DNA from: Candidatus Zixiibacteriota bacterium
Lineage (GTDB): Bacteria > Zixibacteria > MSB-5A5 > GN15 > FEB-12
Reading direction: 5' to 3'
Length of the DNA stretch: 64,000 bases
NCBI GenBank assembly: GCA_035380245.1
Contig: DAOSXA010000003.1
Span: 372,001-436,000, forward strand
Shown: positions 52,397-60,729 of the stretch, in pieces
How positions within the stretch are numbered: the stretch's first letter is position 1
Layout of the letters: the number at the start of each line of letters is the position of its first letter
Notes under the pieces: model-generated
The model's input: only the letters and a program-made list of their open reading frames with translations
Told to the model about the DNA's origin: nothing
Database searches by the model: none
Translations under genes and position numbers: made by a program

Positions 52397-53404
52397 ATGA
52401 GTACACGCATGAAAGAAATTATCTCCATAGCGGTGATAACGGTAGTTTTCCTGATTCTATACTGGCGTAAGGTTGCCGGTGGCGGGCCGATCGAGTTCTC
52501 CGTGCTCGTTTCGACATTGGTGATTACGGTTATCGTGCTTTCGCTGATATGGATTCTGATCCTGACCATCAAGGGCAAATTGATCGGACGACGGATCGTA
52601 TTCCTCTATGTAGGTTTTGCCGTATCACTGCCGCTGTTCATGCCGTTGAGCCAGAAGATCTCCGTTTCTCCCGAGGTTCAGCAGCTCTACGACGCCCTGA
52701 CGACTTTGCCCAAGGGCTCCAAGGTATTGATCAGCTTCGACTACGATCCCCCGTCAGCACCGGAATTACAACCGATGGCTGAATCTGTTATCCGGGTTTG
52801 TTTCGAGCATGATCTGAAGGTTATCCTGATGGGATTGTGGCCGCAGGGTCCCCAACAGGCTAACCTGGCTCTGGATAAAGTTTTCGAAGACAGTTTGATT
52901 AGAGCAAAAGACCTCAAGTACGGCGTTGATTACGTCAATCTGGGTTTCCAAACCGGCAACGAGTTCGTTATCCAGCGCATGGGGACTTCGTTCGAGTCGA
53001 GTTTCTCGACCGACTACGAAGGCACGCCGTATCAGAGTCTCCCGCTCGTAAAAAACATCAAGAACTTCTCGAACATCGACTTCAGCGTCAACCTGTCGGC
53101 CGGTTTCCCGGGGACGGTGGAATGGGTGCAGGTGGCCGTTGACCGCTACGGTGTTCGACTCGGAGCCGGCAACACGGCGGTACAGGCGCCTCAGATATAT
53201 GCCTATCTGAACGCCGGTCAGGTTGAAGGTCTGCTCGGAGGTATGAGCGGAGCGGCGGAGTTCGAGGATGTAGCCGATTACCGCGGCAAGGGTACCAAGT
53301 TCATGTTATCGCAATCGTTTGCTCACGTGGTCGTGATCGCGTTTATTTTGATCGGCAACGTAGCGTTCTTCATCAGTGGCCGCAAATCGGCCCTAAAAGG
53401 ATAA
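52397..53404 (+). CDS. Cassette A subunit 3: membrane-anchored domain with DYDP motif
   Basis: A 335-residue protein with three N-terminal helices (about 8-26, 38-58, 66-84), a 210-residue soluble domain and one C-terminal helix (about 306-326). The domain carries VLISFDYDPPSAPELQPM (about 111-128), GVDYVNLGFQTGNE (about 176-189) and GGMSGAAEFE. The DYDP and GAAEFE blocks recur in the other two cassettes. Whether the domain faces the cytoplasm or periplasm cannot be told from sequence alone. Unknown function. Confidence 0.8.
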   Translation: MSTRMKEIISIAVITVVFLILYWRKVAGGGPIEFSVLVSTLVITVIVLSLIWILILTIKGKLIGRRIVFLYVGFAVSLPLFMPLSQKISVSPEVQQLYDALTTLPKGSKVLISFDYDPPSAPELQPMAESVIRVCFEHDLKVILMGLWPQGPQQANLALDKVFEDSLIRAKDLKYGVDYVNLGFQTGNEFVIQRMGTSFESSFSTDYEGTPYQSLPLVKNIKNFSNIDFSVNLSAGFPGTVEWVQVAVDRYGVRLGAGNTAVQAPQIYAYLNAGQVEGLLGGMSGAAEFEDVADYRGKGTKFMLSQSFAHVVVIAFILIGNVAFFISGRKSALKG

Positions 53405-53416
53405 GGCAGGCAGGCT

Positions 53417-54052
53417 ATGGAACATATTGCACTCTGGTTAGGTGCTTTCCTTACGCTGGGGATTCTGTCTTTCCTTTACGAGGACAATCCCTGGTATAAG
53501 CTCAGCGAGGCGATTTTTGTCGGCGTATCGGCGGGATACTGGTGTATCGTGCTGTACTGGGACAATATCGTCGGTAAATTCTACAATCGGGTCGGCGAAG
53601 ATCCGATGCTGTGGATCGGCATGATTCTCGGTATTTTGATGTTGCTGCGCCTCGTGCCGAAAATTGGCTGGATATCGCGCTGGCCGTTGTCGTTTATCGT
53701 CGGTGCGACCTCCGGCTTCTGGCTAATGAATTATCTTGCGTCCAACATCATGGTTCAGACCAAGGCGACCATCCTGCCATTGCTGTCGACTCACTTCGGA
53801 ATGGGGGTTGACGCACCGCTGGCAATGGTATTGTCACAACTGGTAGTCGTGGTCGGCACATTCACCGGTCTGATCTATTTCTTTTTCTCGAAGGAACATC
53901 GAGGAGCGTTCGGTTACGGCGCCAAGGTCGGGATCTTTTTTATCATGATCACCTTCGGAGCCTCGTTCGGATACACGGTGATGAGCCGTATGTCTCTACT
54001 CATCGGACGCATCGATTTCCTGTTGGGCGACTGGTTGGGGTTGATCAACTAG
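53417..54052 (+). CDS. Cassette A subunit 4: polytopic membrane protein with FFFSKEH motif
   Basis: A 211-residue protein with about six helices. Paralogue-conserved blocks are FLYEDNPWYKLSEAIFVGVSAGY (about 18-40), SRWPLSFIVGATSG, LIYFFFSKEHRGAFG (about 152-166) and ITFGASFGYTVMSRMSLLIGRIDFLLGDWLGL at the end. The charged KEH and the conserved Gly-Ala-Ser-Phe-Gly run inside a membrane region suggest functional residues in the bilayer. The stop overlaps the start of cassette B subunit 1 by one base (TAGTG). Confidence 0.8.
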   Translation: MEHIALWLGAFLTLGILSFLYEDNPWYKLSEAIFVGVSAGYWCIVLYWDNIVGKFYNRVGEDPMLWIGMILGILMLLRLVPKIGWISRWPLSFIVGATSGFWLMNYLASNIMVQTKATILPLLSTHFGMGVDAPLAMVLSQLVVVVGTFTGLIYFFFSKEHRGAFGYGAKVGIFFIMITFGASFGYTVMSRMSLLIGRIDFLLGDWLGLIN

Positions 54053-55314
54053 TGACACGTCCTTCCGACAGCTTCGGCTGCCCGAGTGCCGTGCGTATCG
54101 CGCTTTTGGTTATTGCTGCTGTGATCGGTATATCGATCACGGCAGCAGCCCAAACGGAGGCCGCCCCGGCGGATTCCGTTATTGCCGATACGACAGCCGT
54201 TCGGGTGGCACCGCCAACTTCGGTGGTGGCTGAAGATCATAAATATGACGCCGGGGGAGAGGTTGACCTGTCCTGGGTTCCTTCTATAAGCGAATCGCTG
54301 CAGAATAGCCCGGTATTGGGATACCGTATTTATCGTTCGGTTAATGGAAACCCGGAGATATTGCTGGACGAATTGTTACCCGGTGAAGCTGAGTACGAAG
54401 ACAAGGACGTTGTCAAAGATTCGGTCTACAGCTATCGTGTAGCAACGATTGCAACGGACAGAAGTGAATATCTCTCGATTACGACTCAGCCGTTGCAGCC
54501 ACAGGTTGAAAATATCGATTTTAACAAGAGCTATTTATTTCTTATCGCGCTCGTGATTTCCGGGGCGGTGATCTATTTCGTTGAAACAGCCAAGCGCGGG
54601 AAGAAGCTCTTCGTTCGTAGAATAGCCGGCCTGGAAGCGATTGACGATGCCGTCGGTCGCGCCACCGAGATGGGGCGTCCGGTGTTGTTCATCCCCGGTA
54701 TTAACGATATGGACGATGTGCAAACACTGGCGGCTTTGACCATTCTCGGCCGGGTAGCGCACACTATTGCCGATTTCGACAGCAAGATATTCATGCCGGT
54801 TTCGCGCTCGCTGGTCATGACCGCAGCGCGGGAGACGATCAAGAACGCCTATCAAACGGCCGGGCGCCCGGATGCCTATTCCGATGACATGGTAAGCTAT
54901 GTTACCGATGAACAATTCGGTTATGTCGCGGCCGTCGACGGAGTGATGGTACGCGAGCGACCCGCAACGGTGTTCCTGTTAGGAGCGTTTTTCGCCGAGT
55001 CGCTCATTTTGGCCGAGACCGGCAACTCGGTCGGAGCGATTCAGATCGCCGGCACGGCTCGCCCGGCGCAGTTGCCGTTTTTTATTGCTGCGTGTGATTT
55101 TACTTTGATCGGGGAGGAGCTGTTCGCAGCTTCGGCCTACCTGTCAGGTGAACCACGCCAGCTCGGTTCGCTGAAAGGGCAGGATGTAGGCAAGTTTATT
55201 GCCATGGTGGTGATTCTTGTCGGAGTACTTTCAGTCACCCTGGCTGAAGCTTATCAAATTGGGCTGTTCGAGGGGATATTCAACTGGTTGTCTCGAATCT
55301 TCTCGAGCAACTGA
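54052..55314 (+). CDS. Cassette B subunit 1: exported Fn3-like ectodomain with DUF6754-like domain
   Basis: A 420-residue paralogue of 50458-51744. Signal peptide about 1-34, an Fn3-like ectodomain (about 50-150; VDLSWVPSISESLQ, LGYRIYRSVNG, YSYRVATIATD), a transmembrane helix (about 158-177), then LFVRRIAGLEAIDDAVGRATEMGR, TILGR, YVTDEQFGYVAAVDGVMVRERPAT, FFAESLILAETGNSVGAIQI and LIGEELFAASAYL. It is closer to cassette A's version than to C's. The GTG start lies inside the previous stop codon region, so translation is coupled to cassette A. Confidence 0.82.
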   Translation: MTRPSDSFGCPSAVRIALLVIAAVIGISITAAAQTEAAPADSVIADTTAVRVAPPTSVVAEDHKYDAGGEVDLSWVPSISESLQNSPVLGYRIYRSVNGNPEILLDELLPGEAEYEDKDVVKDSVYSYRVATIATDRSEYLSITTQPLQPQVENIDFNKSYLFLIALVISGAVIYFVETAKRGKKLFVRRIAGLEAIDDAVGRATEMGRPVLFIPGINDMDDVQTLAALTILGRVAHTIADFDSKIFMPVSRSLVMTAARETIKNAYQTAGRPDAYSDDMVSYVTDEQFGYVAAVDGVMVRERPATVFLLGAFFAESLILAETGNSVGAIQIAGTARPAQLPFFIAACDFTLIGEELFAASAYLSGEPRQLGSLKGQDVGKFIAMVVILVGVLSVTLAEAYQIGLFEGIFNWLSRIFSSN

Positions 55315-55328
55315 TGTAGAGAGATGTG

Positions 55329-56006
55329 ATGCGACAGGCTGTACCTCTGACAATTACGTTCCTGGTAGGATTGCTCCTCATAGTGGCGGTTTTTATTCCG
55401 CCGCTCAAAGACCTGGAGCGCACCTTTACGCTGTTCTTCGATATCATTGCCGTTTTTGCCTTCTTTTTAGGAGGCGGTAATTTACTGCGTGTTCATTTCA
55501 ATAAACTCAGGAACAAAAAACCGGACTGGGGATATTCGATCGTCACGATTGTCGGTTTTACCTGGATGTTGATTGTCGGATTGCTCAAGATCGGCAATCC
55601 GGGTAACATCGCTTCGGCCGTGGATGCCCCGGGATCATTGTTTTATCAGACCTTTCACACTGTTCTCGTTCCGCTGAGTTCGACCATGTACTCGTTGCTG
55701 GCATTTTTCGTGGCTTCAGCGTCATACCGAGCTTTCCGCGCCAAGAACCGCGAGGCAACACTGCTGTTGATCGCGGCTTTTATCATTTTGCTGGGGCGCA
55801 CACCGTTCGGCATGATGGTCTCAGGCTGGATTCCCGATTCGTTCTCGTTATTACAGATCCCCAACCTGGCTGTATGGATTATGAATTCTCCGAACCTGGC
55901 GGGGCAGCGGGCGATCATGATCGGCATCGGTTTGGGCGTAATCTCAATGTCGTTACGTCTCATCCTGGGTATCGAACGGTCGCATCTGGGAGGTGACAAA
56001 GCATGA
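55329..56006 (+). CDS. Cassette B subunit 2: polytopic membrane protein
   Basis: A 225-residue paralogue of 51744-52394 with the same start (MRQAVPLTITFLVG), the same core (VPLSSTMYSLLAFFVASASYRAFRAK) and the same end (GQRAIMIGIGLGVI, SLRLILGIERSHLGG). The ATG at 55329 is used; a GTG lies one codon earlier. It overlaps subunit 3 by four bases (ATGA). Confidence 0.8.
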   Translation: MRQAVPLTITFLVGLLLIVAVFIPPLKDLERTFTLFFDIIAVFAFFLGGGNLLRVHFNKLRNKKPDWGYSIVTIVGFTWMLIVGLLKIGNPGNIASAVDAPGSLFYQTFHTVLVPLSSTMYSLLAFFVASASYRAFRAKNREATLLLIAAFIILLGRTPFGMMVSGWIPDSFSLLQIPNLAVWIMNSPNLAGQRAIMIGIGLGVISMSLRLILGIERSHLGGDKA

Positions 56007-56920
56007 GCGGTATCGGTGTCATCATCTCCCTCGTGGTAATTTTCGGTGGTTTGGCCTGGCTGTTCATTCGTTCGGTGCAGGGCAAGGAAGTTGAACGCCG
56101 AGTGATTTTCCTGTTTATTTTCGTTGCGGTTGCGGCTCCGATCCTGTTCCCGATTACCTTTGAAGAAAAAGCAACACCGGTAGTGCGCAATCTGTTCGAC
56201 AAGATCGAAAGCATGCCCCCCGGTTCGACCGTGTTGATATCGTTCGATTACGATCCGGCCATGGCGCCCGAAGTACAACCGATGGCCAATGCTCTGTCGC
56301 GTCATTGTCTGGTAAAAGGACACAAGGTAGTTTTCATGTGTCTCTGGGCTACCGGGCAGACACTTCTGACTCAGACGCTCGAAAATACGATACTTCCGGA
56401 GTTTCCCGACATTGTCGATGGTGTAGATTATATTAGCGTCGGTTACAAGGCCGGTAACGAGGGCGTTCTGAATGTGGTTGTGACCGATTTCAAAAAAATG
56501 TTTCCCACCGATATCAACGGCGTACCGTTGAATCAAACCGAGATATTCAAGCCGATCAAATCTTGTGCGGACTTTGACCTGATCCTTGCTCTCGGGGGAG
56601 GACGCCCGGGTCCCAAGGAATGGGTGCTGTTCGTCGGTGATGTTGCCAACGTACCGATCGGTGTCGGTGTCGCTGCCGTGGTAGCACCTCAGCTTTATCC
56701 GTATTATCCGCGGCAGGTGGTCGGTATTTTAGGCGGGGTTAAGGGTGCTGCGGAGTATGAATCGGAGCTGGCCAAAACTCATCCTCGATTTGCCGAAACC
56801 GACCAGCCCGGATTGCGCATGATGGGACCTCAGACACTGGCGCACCTGGTGATTATGGCCTTCATTGTTATCGGCAATGTGGCAATGTTCATGGCTCGCC
56901 GCAAGGGGGGGAAGGCATGA
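56003..56920 (+). CDS. Cassette B subunit 3: membrane-anchored domain with DYDP motif
   Basis: A 305-residue paralogue of 52397-53404, with two N-terminal helices (about 3-22 and 34-52) instead of three. The domain has VLISFDYDPAMAPEVQPM, HCLVKGHKVVFMCLWATG, GVDYISVGYKAGNEG and GGVKGAAEYE. The C-terminal helix is VIMAFIVIGNVAMFMA. The pair of cassettes A and B agree best in the DYDP and GNE blocks. It overlaps both neighbours by four bases. Confidence 0.8.
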   Translation: MSGIGVIISLVVIFGGLAWLFIRSVQGKEVERRVIFLFIFVAVAAPILFPITFEEKATPVVRNLFDKIESMPPGSTVLISFDYDPAMAPEVQPMANALSRHCLVKGHKVVFMCLWATGQTLLTQTLENTILPEFPDIVDGVDYISVGYKAGNEGVLNVVVTDFKKMFPTDINGVPLNQTEIFKPIKSCADFDLILALGGGRPGPKEWVLFVGDVANVPIGVGVAAVVAPQLYPYYPRQVVGILGGVKGAAEYESELAKTHPRFAETDQPGLRMMGPQTLAHLVIMAFIVIGNVAMFMARRKGGKA

Positions 56921-57744
56921 GACGATCCACTTACCTTATCTTCGGGGTGGTGACCGTTCTGTTCATCTTCTCATGGGCGATCAAAGCGCTGGTTATAGCC
57001 GGTGACGGTGGAAATTATCTGGCTCAGTCCTTCATGGTGACTTTTGCGGCCTTTCTGACTTTGGCAATTTACTCGTTCCTCTATGAGGACAATCCCCTTT
57101 ATAAATTCGCCGAGCATCTATTCGTGGGGGTCTCGGCCGCCTATTGGATGTGCCAGGCTTTCTGGTCAACGATCGTAGGCAACCTGATACCACGGCTGTC
57201 CGAAGGGCTGTCGAATTATTTTATGCAACCCTATCAGGCCAGCCCATGGAATCCGGCCTATATCATACCGGTGGTGCTGGGTGTATTGTTATTGACGCGC
57301 TTGTCCAACAAGTACGGCTGGTTGTCGCGCTGGCCGCTGGCATTTATCGTCGGTACGACCGCCGGTTTGAATTTTATCAGGTACCTGCGTTCTGATTTCA
57401 TAGTTCAGGTATCATCAACGTTCGTGCCCCTGATGAGCACCAAGTTACATCCATGGGAGGGGATAGGGGCGTTTTTCTCAAATTTCGATCTATCGGCTAC
57501 CGGACAGTTCGCGGCTTTGCTGACCAACTGGGTGATTTTCCTTGGCGTATTCTGTGGAATCGTTTATTTCTTTTTCTCCAAGGAGCACACGGGAACGTTC
57601 GGTCGCGCTTCCAAAATCGGCATCTGGATTTTAATGATTACGTTCGGAGCATCTTTCGGTTACACCGTGATGGGGCGTATTTCGTTGCTGGTAGGTCGTA
57701 TCACCTTCCTGTTCGGTGACTGGCTTGGACTTGTACAGAATTAA
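56917..57744 (+). CDS. Cassette B subunit 4: polytopic membrane protein with FFFSKEH motif
   Basis: A 275-residue paralogue of 53417-54052 with an extra N-terminal helix (about 7-27) and a longer loop around PRLSEGLSNYFMQPYQAS. Conserved blocks are FLYEDNPLYKFAEHLFVGVSAAYW, SRWPLAFIVGTTAG, IVYFFFSKEHTGTFG and ITFGASFGYTVMGRISLLVGRITFLFGDWLGL. It ends 32 bases before cassette C, the only real gap inside the cluster, with GGAGAGG ahead of the next ATG. Confidence 0.8.
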   Translation: MRRSTYLIFGVVTVLFIFSWAIKALVIAGDGGNYLAQSFMVTFAAFLTLAIYSFLYEDNPLYKFAEHLFVGVSAAYWMCQAFWSTIVGNLIPRLSEGLSNYFMQPYQASPWNPAYIIPVVLGVLLLTRLSNKYGWLSRWPLAFIVGTTAGLNFIRYLRSDFIVQVSSTFVPLMSTKLHPWEGIGAFFSNFDLSATGQFAALLTNWVIFLGVFCGIVYFFFSKEHTGTFGRASKIGIWILMITFGASFGYTVMGRISLLVGRITFLFGDWLGLVQN

Positions 57745-57776
57745 CACACAATACATAAGAAACAACGGAGAGGCTT

Positions 57777-59009
57777 ATGAAGCTTAAACTCCTGGTCTGG
57801 TTTCTTGTCATGGCTTTCGGCGCATCGTTGGCGCTGGCCCAGGACGAACCTGCTGTTGTCGACAGCCTGGCAATCGACACCACACAGGTAATCGGTCCGG
57901 CCCCGGTGTCGATGCTTACCGGCAAGGACAAACCGAACGATCATGGTCACGCCGTCGTTATCGGGTGGGAGACTTCTCCCGATGACGGTGCCGGCCAAAA
58001 TTCGGTTATGGGTTACCAGATTTTGTTGAGTCTCAATCCTGAAGGCCCGTTCGATTCGGTTGGATTTGTTCCTGCCGGAAATGTGTCTTTCGAGCACATC
58101 GGTGCCAAGGATAAAGATGCCAAGAATTTCGTGCCCGACAACACCGATCTTTACTATCGTGTCGACGCGGTGTCGATGGGCTGGACGGCGGTGACGCCTT
58201 CAGCCGTGTTAGGCCCGATTCAAAGTTGCGGGCAATTGTTCAACCGGGGTCGTTGGGCGGTTTTGATCGCTGTCTTGATCTTTTCGTTCTTCACGATATT
58301 CTACGTGATGAAGGCCCGAGGCGGTGCTGAACTGTACATCCGTCCGATTGGCGGTATTGAAGCGGTTGACGACGCTATCGGTCGCGCCACCGAAATGGGG
58401 CGTCCGATTCTCTACGTGTTGGGACTCGGCAGCGCTGCGGATGTGGCGACGATTGCTTCGTTTACCATTCTGGGGCGTGTGGCCAAACGTGTGGCGGAAT
58501 ACCAGACGGCGTTGATGGTGCCGACCTATGACCCGATCGTGATGACCGTAGCTCAGGAAGTGGTTAAATCGGCTTACATGGATGCCGGTCGACCGGAAGA
58601 CTATAAGGAAGACTGCGTTCACTTCGTAACCCAGTCACAGTTCGCTTACGTTGCGGCCGTAAACGGTTTGATGCTCCGCGAACGCCCTGCTACCAATGTC
58701 TATATGGGTAAGTTCTATGCGGAGTCGTTGTTGTTGGCCGAAACCGGATCCATGGCCGGATCGATTCAGATTTCCGGCACGGATGAAATTGCCCAGATTC
58801 CGTTCTTTATTGTTGCCTGTGACTACACGCTAATCGGTGAAGAATTGTATGCCGCTTCAGCTTACCTGGGACGCGAACCGAAGCTTCTTGGATCGCTTAA
58901 GGCTCAGGACTGGGGCAAGGCGATTTTTGTCGTGCTGTCGATAATCGGTTTGATTGCCGCGCAGTTGGGCTGGACAAGTTTCGTCGATTTGTTCCGGGTA
59001 GTGGATTAG
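57777..59009 (+). CDS. Cassette C subunit 1: exported Fn3-like ectodomain with DUF6754-like domain
   Basis: A 410-residue paralogue of 50458-51744 and 54052-55314. Signal peptide (MKLKLLVWFLVMAFGASLALA), an Fn3-like ectodomain (VVIGWETSPDDGAG, MGYQILLSLNPEGPFD, LYYRVDAVSMG), a transmembrane helix (about 160-178), then LYIRPIGGIEAVDDAIGRATEMGR, TILGR, FVTQSQFAYVAAVNGLMLRERPAT, FYAESLLLAETGSMAGSIQI and LIGEELYAASAYL. It is the most diverged of the three. It starts cassette C. Confidence 0.82.
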   Translation: MKLKLLVWFLVMAFGASLALAQDEPAVVDSLAIDTTQVIGPAPVSMLTGKDKPNDHGHAVVIGWETSPDDGAGQNSVMGYQILLSLNPEGPFDSVGFVPAGNVSFEHIGAKDKDAKNFVPDNTDLYYRVDAVSMGWTAVTPSAVLGPIQSCGQLFNRGRWAVLIAVLIFSFFTIFYVMKARGGAELYIRPIGGIEAVDDAIGRATEMGRPILYVLGLGSAADVATIASFTILGRVAKRVAEYQTALMVPTYDPIVMTVAQEVVKSAYMDAGRPEDYKEDCVHFVTQSQFAYVAAVNGLMLRERPATNVYMGKFYAESLLLAETGSMAGSIQISGTDEIAQIPFFIVACDYTLIGEELYAASAYLGREPKLLGSLKAQDWGKAIFVVLSIIGLIAAQLGWTSFVDLFRVVD

Positions 59010-59021
59010 AGGAGAAACCCC

Positions 59022-59837
59022 ATGAGAAGACAAATACCTTATGCTCTCGTGTTCATCTTCGGGCTCTTCATGGTGTTTCAATACTTTGTTCCCCATGAAA
59101 ACTCGGAGTGGATCTACGAGTATCTGCTGGATTGGATCATTGTAATCGGGATCTTCGCCCTGGCTTTGGGTATCTGGTCCCTGTTCAAGGTGTCCACCGA
59201 TAAGATTAAAAACCGCAAAGAGGCCTGGCAGTATTCCTACGTTACGTTAATTGGTCTCTTTATAATGATAGCCTTCGGCTTCACACAACAGACAGGAGAC
59301 ACCTGGGGATATTATTTCCTCTGGATATTCTTCTGTATGGCCTGCATTATCTGTTTGATGAATATGCGCGCTGCCGTCAACGACGGCCGGAAGAAGATGT
59401 GGCTCGCGGGTGCCGTTGTAACGCTGCTTGGAGCTATTCTGGTGGCTGTGTTTGATGACGCCTGGGCGTTTCATTTCTATACGCCTGAAGGACTCGAAAA
59501 CAGCATGTTCCGGATATTCTTCGACTATGTTATGATGCCGATTCTGGCGACGATGTTTGCTCTTCTGGCGTTCTACATCGCTTCGGCTGCCTATCGAGCA
59601 TTCCGGGCTCGTAACGTCATGGCCTCATTGCTGCTCTTGTCGGCATTGCTGGTTATGTTGCGTTTCAACCCGTTCATTCCCGGCGCCGAGTATGTTGCCA
59701 AAGCGTCTAACTGGTTGATGAACGTTCCGAATCTGGCCGCTCAACGTGCAATCGTAGTTGGGATTGGATTGGGTATCGTTGGGACCGCTCTGAAGGTGAT
59801 CCTCGGTATCGAACGCGGCTATATGGGTAAAGGATAA
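59022..59837 (+). CDS. Cassette C subunit 2: polytopic membrane protein
   Basis: A 271-residue paralogue of the other subunit 2 proteins, longer by about 45-55 residues in the middle (around ACIICLMNMRAAVNDGRKKMWLAGAVVTLLG). The start MRRQIPYALVFIFG and the conserved MMPILATMFALLAFYIASAAYRAFRAR, AQRAIVVGIGLGIVG, LKVILGIERGYMG match. The extra segment adds two more hydrophobic helices. AGGAG precedes subunit 3 downstream. Confidence 0.8.
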   Translation: MRRQIPYALVFIFGLFMVFQYFVPHENSEWIYEYLLDWIIVIGIFALALGIWSLFKVSTDKIKNRKEAWQYSYVTLIGLFIMIAFGFTQQTGDTWGYYFLWIFFCMACIICLMNMRAAVNDGRKKMWLAGAVVTLLGAILVAVFDDAWAFHFYTPEGLENSMFRIFFDYVMMPILATMFALLAFYIASAAYRAFRARNVMASLLLLSALLVMLRFNPFIPGAEYVAKASNWLMNVPNLAAQRAIVVGIGLGIVGTALKVILGIERGYMGKG

Positions 59838-59847
59838 GGAGGAGCGC

Positions 59848-60729
59848 ATGAAAGCATTTGAAAAACTGATGATGCTGGATCGGCGCTGGGTCTTCCTGTT
59901 CCTGATCATTGTCTGCGTCTGGTCGTACGTGGTCGATTTCTCGATCCCGATTCTGACCGAACCGGAAACCGAGGCGATCTATAAATTCATCGACAGTTTG
60001 CCCGAAGGCGATATCGTCTTCATTGCTATTGATTACGATCCGAACAACCTGGCCGAATTGCATCCCATGACCTATGCCCTCGTGGAGCATTGCTGGCGGA
60101 AGAAACTTCGGATCATATTTACAGCCCTTTCCCAAAACGGACCCGGTATGTGCGATCAAGCTATCCGCGATCTGACCGATTCGCTCAGCCTTGATCGTGA
60201 ATTTAATGGTGTCACGTACAAAGGGCGCGAGATTGTTAACGGCAAGGATTACTGCTTCCTGGGCTACAAGCCTTATTACGGCATTGTTATTCTTGGTATG
60301 GGGCAGGACTTCCGTTTGCCGTTCCCGTCCGATTATTATGGAACGCCGATCGACTCGATCCCGATGATGGACGGCGTTATGAATTACGACCAATGTGCCT
60401 GTGTGATCGATTTGTCGGGTGGTAATATCACCGATGCCTGGATCTCATACGGCCAGGGTCGATTTGGTTTCCCACTGTTTCTCGGTTTGACCGGAGTTAT
60501 GACCGCACAGTACTACCCGTATCTCGGTTCCGGTCAGGTTCGGGGAATCATGGGCGGATTGCTGGGCGCAGCTCAGTACGAAGAGCTGGCCGACAATCCC
60601 GGTCGTGCGAAGGATGGTATGCGAGTGCAGTTATTCGCACACATGGTTATTATCCTCTTCATCATAATGGGTAATATAGGTTTCTTTGCAGCTCGTCGTC
60701 GCGAGAAGCGGGAAGGAGGTATGGCATAA
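59848..60729 (+). CDS. Cassette C subunit 3: membrane-anchored domain with DYDP motif
   Basis: A 293-residue paralogue with only one N-terminal helix (about 13-32). The domain keeps VFIAIDYDPNNLAELHPM, GKDYCFLGYKPYYG and GGLLGAAQYEELAD, though the GNE block of A and B is lost. The C-terminal helix is VIILFIIMGNIGFFA. Its stop shares one base with the next start (TAATG). Confidence 0.8.
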   Translation: MKAFEKLMMLDRRWVFLFLIIVCVWSYVVDFSIPILTEPETEAIYKFIDSLPEGDIVFIAIDYDPNNLAELHPMTYALVEHCWRKKLRIIFTALSQNGPGMCDQAIRDLTDSLSLDREFNGVTYKGREIVNGKDYCFLGYKPYYGIVILGMGQDFRLPFPSDYYGTPIDSIPMMDGVMNYDQCACVIDLSGGNITDAWISYGQGRFGFPLFLGLTGVMTAQYYPYLGSGQVRGIMGGLLGAAQYEELADNPGRAKDGMRVQLFAHMVIILFIIMGNIGFFAARRREKREGGMA

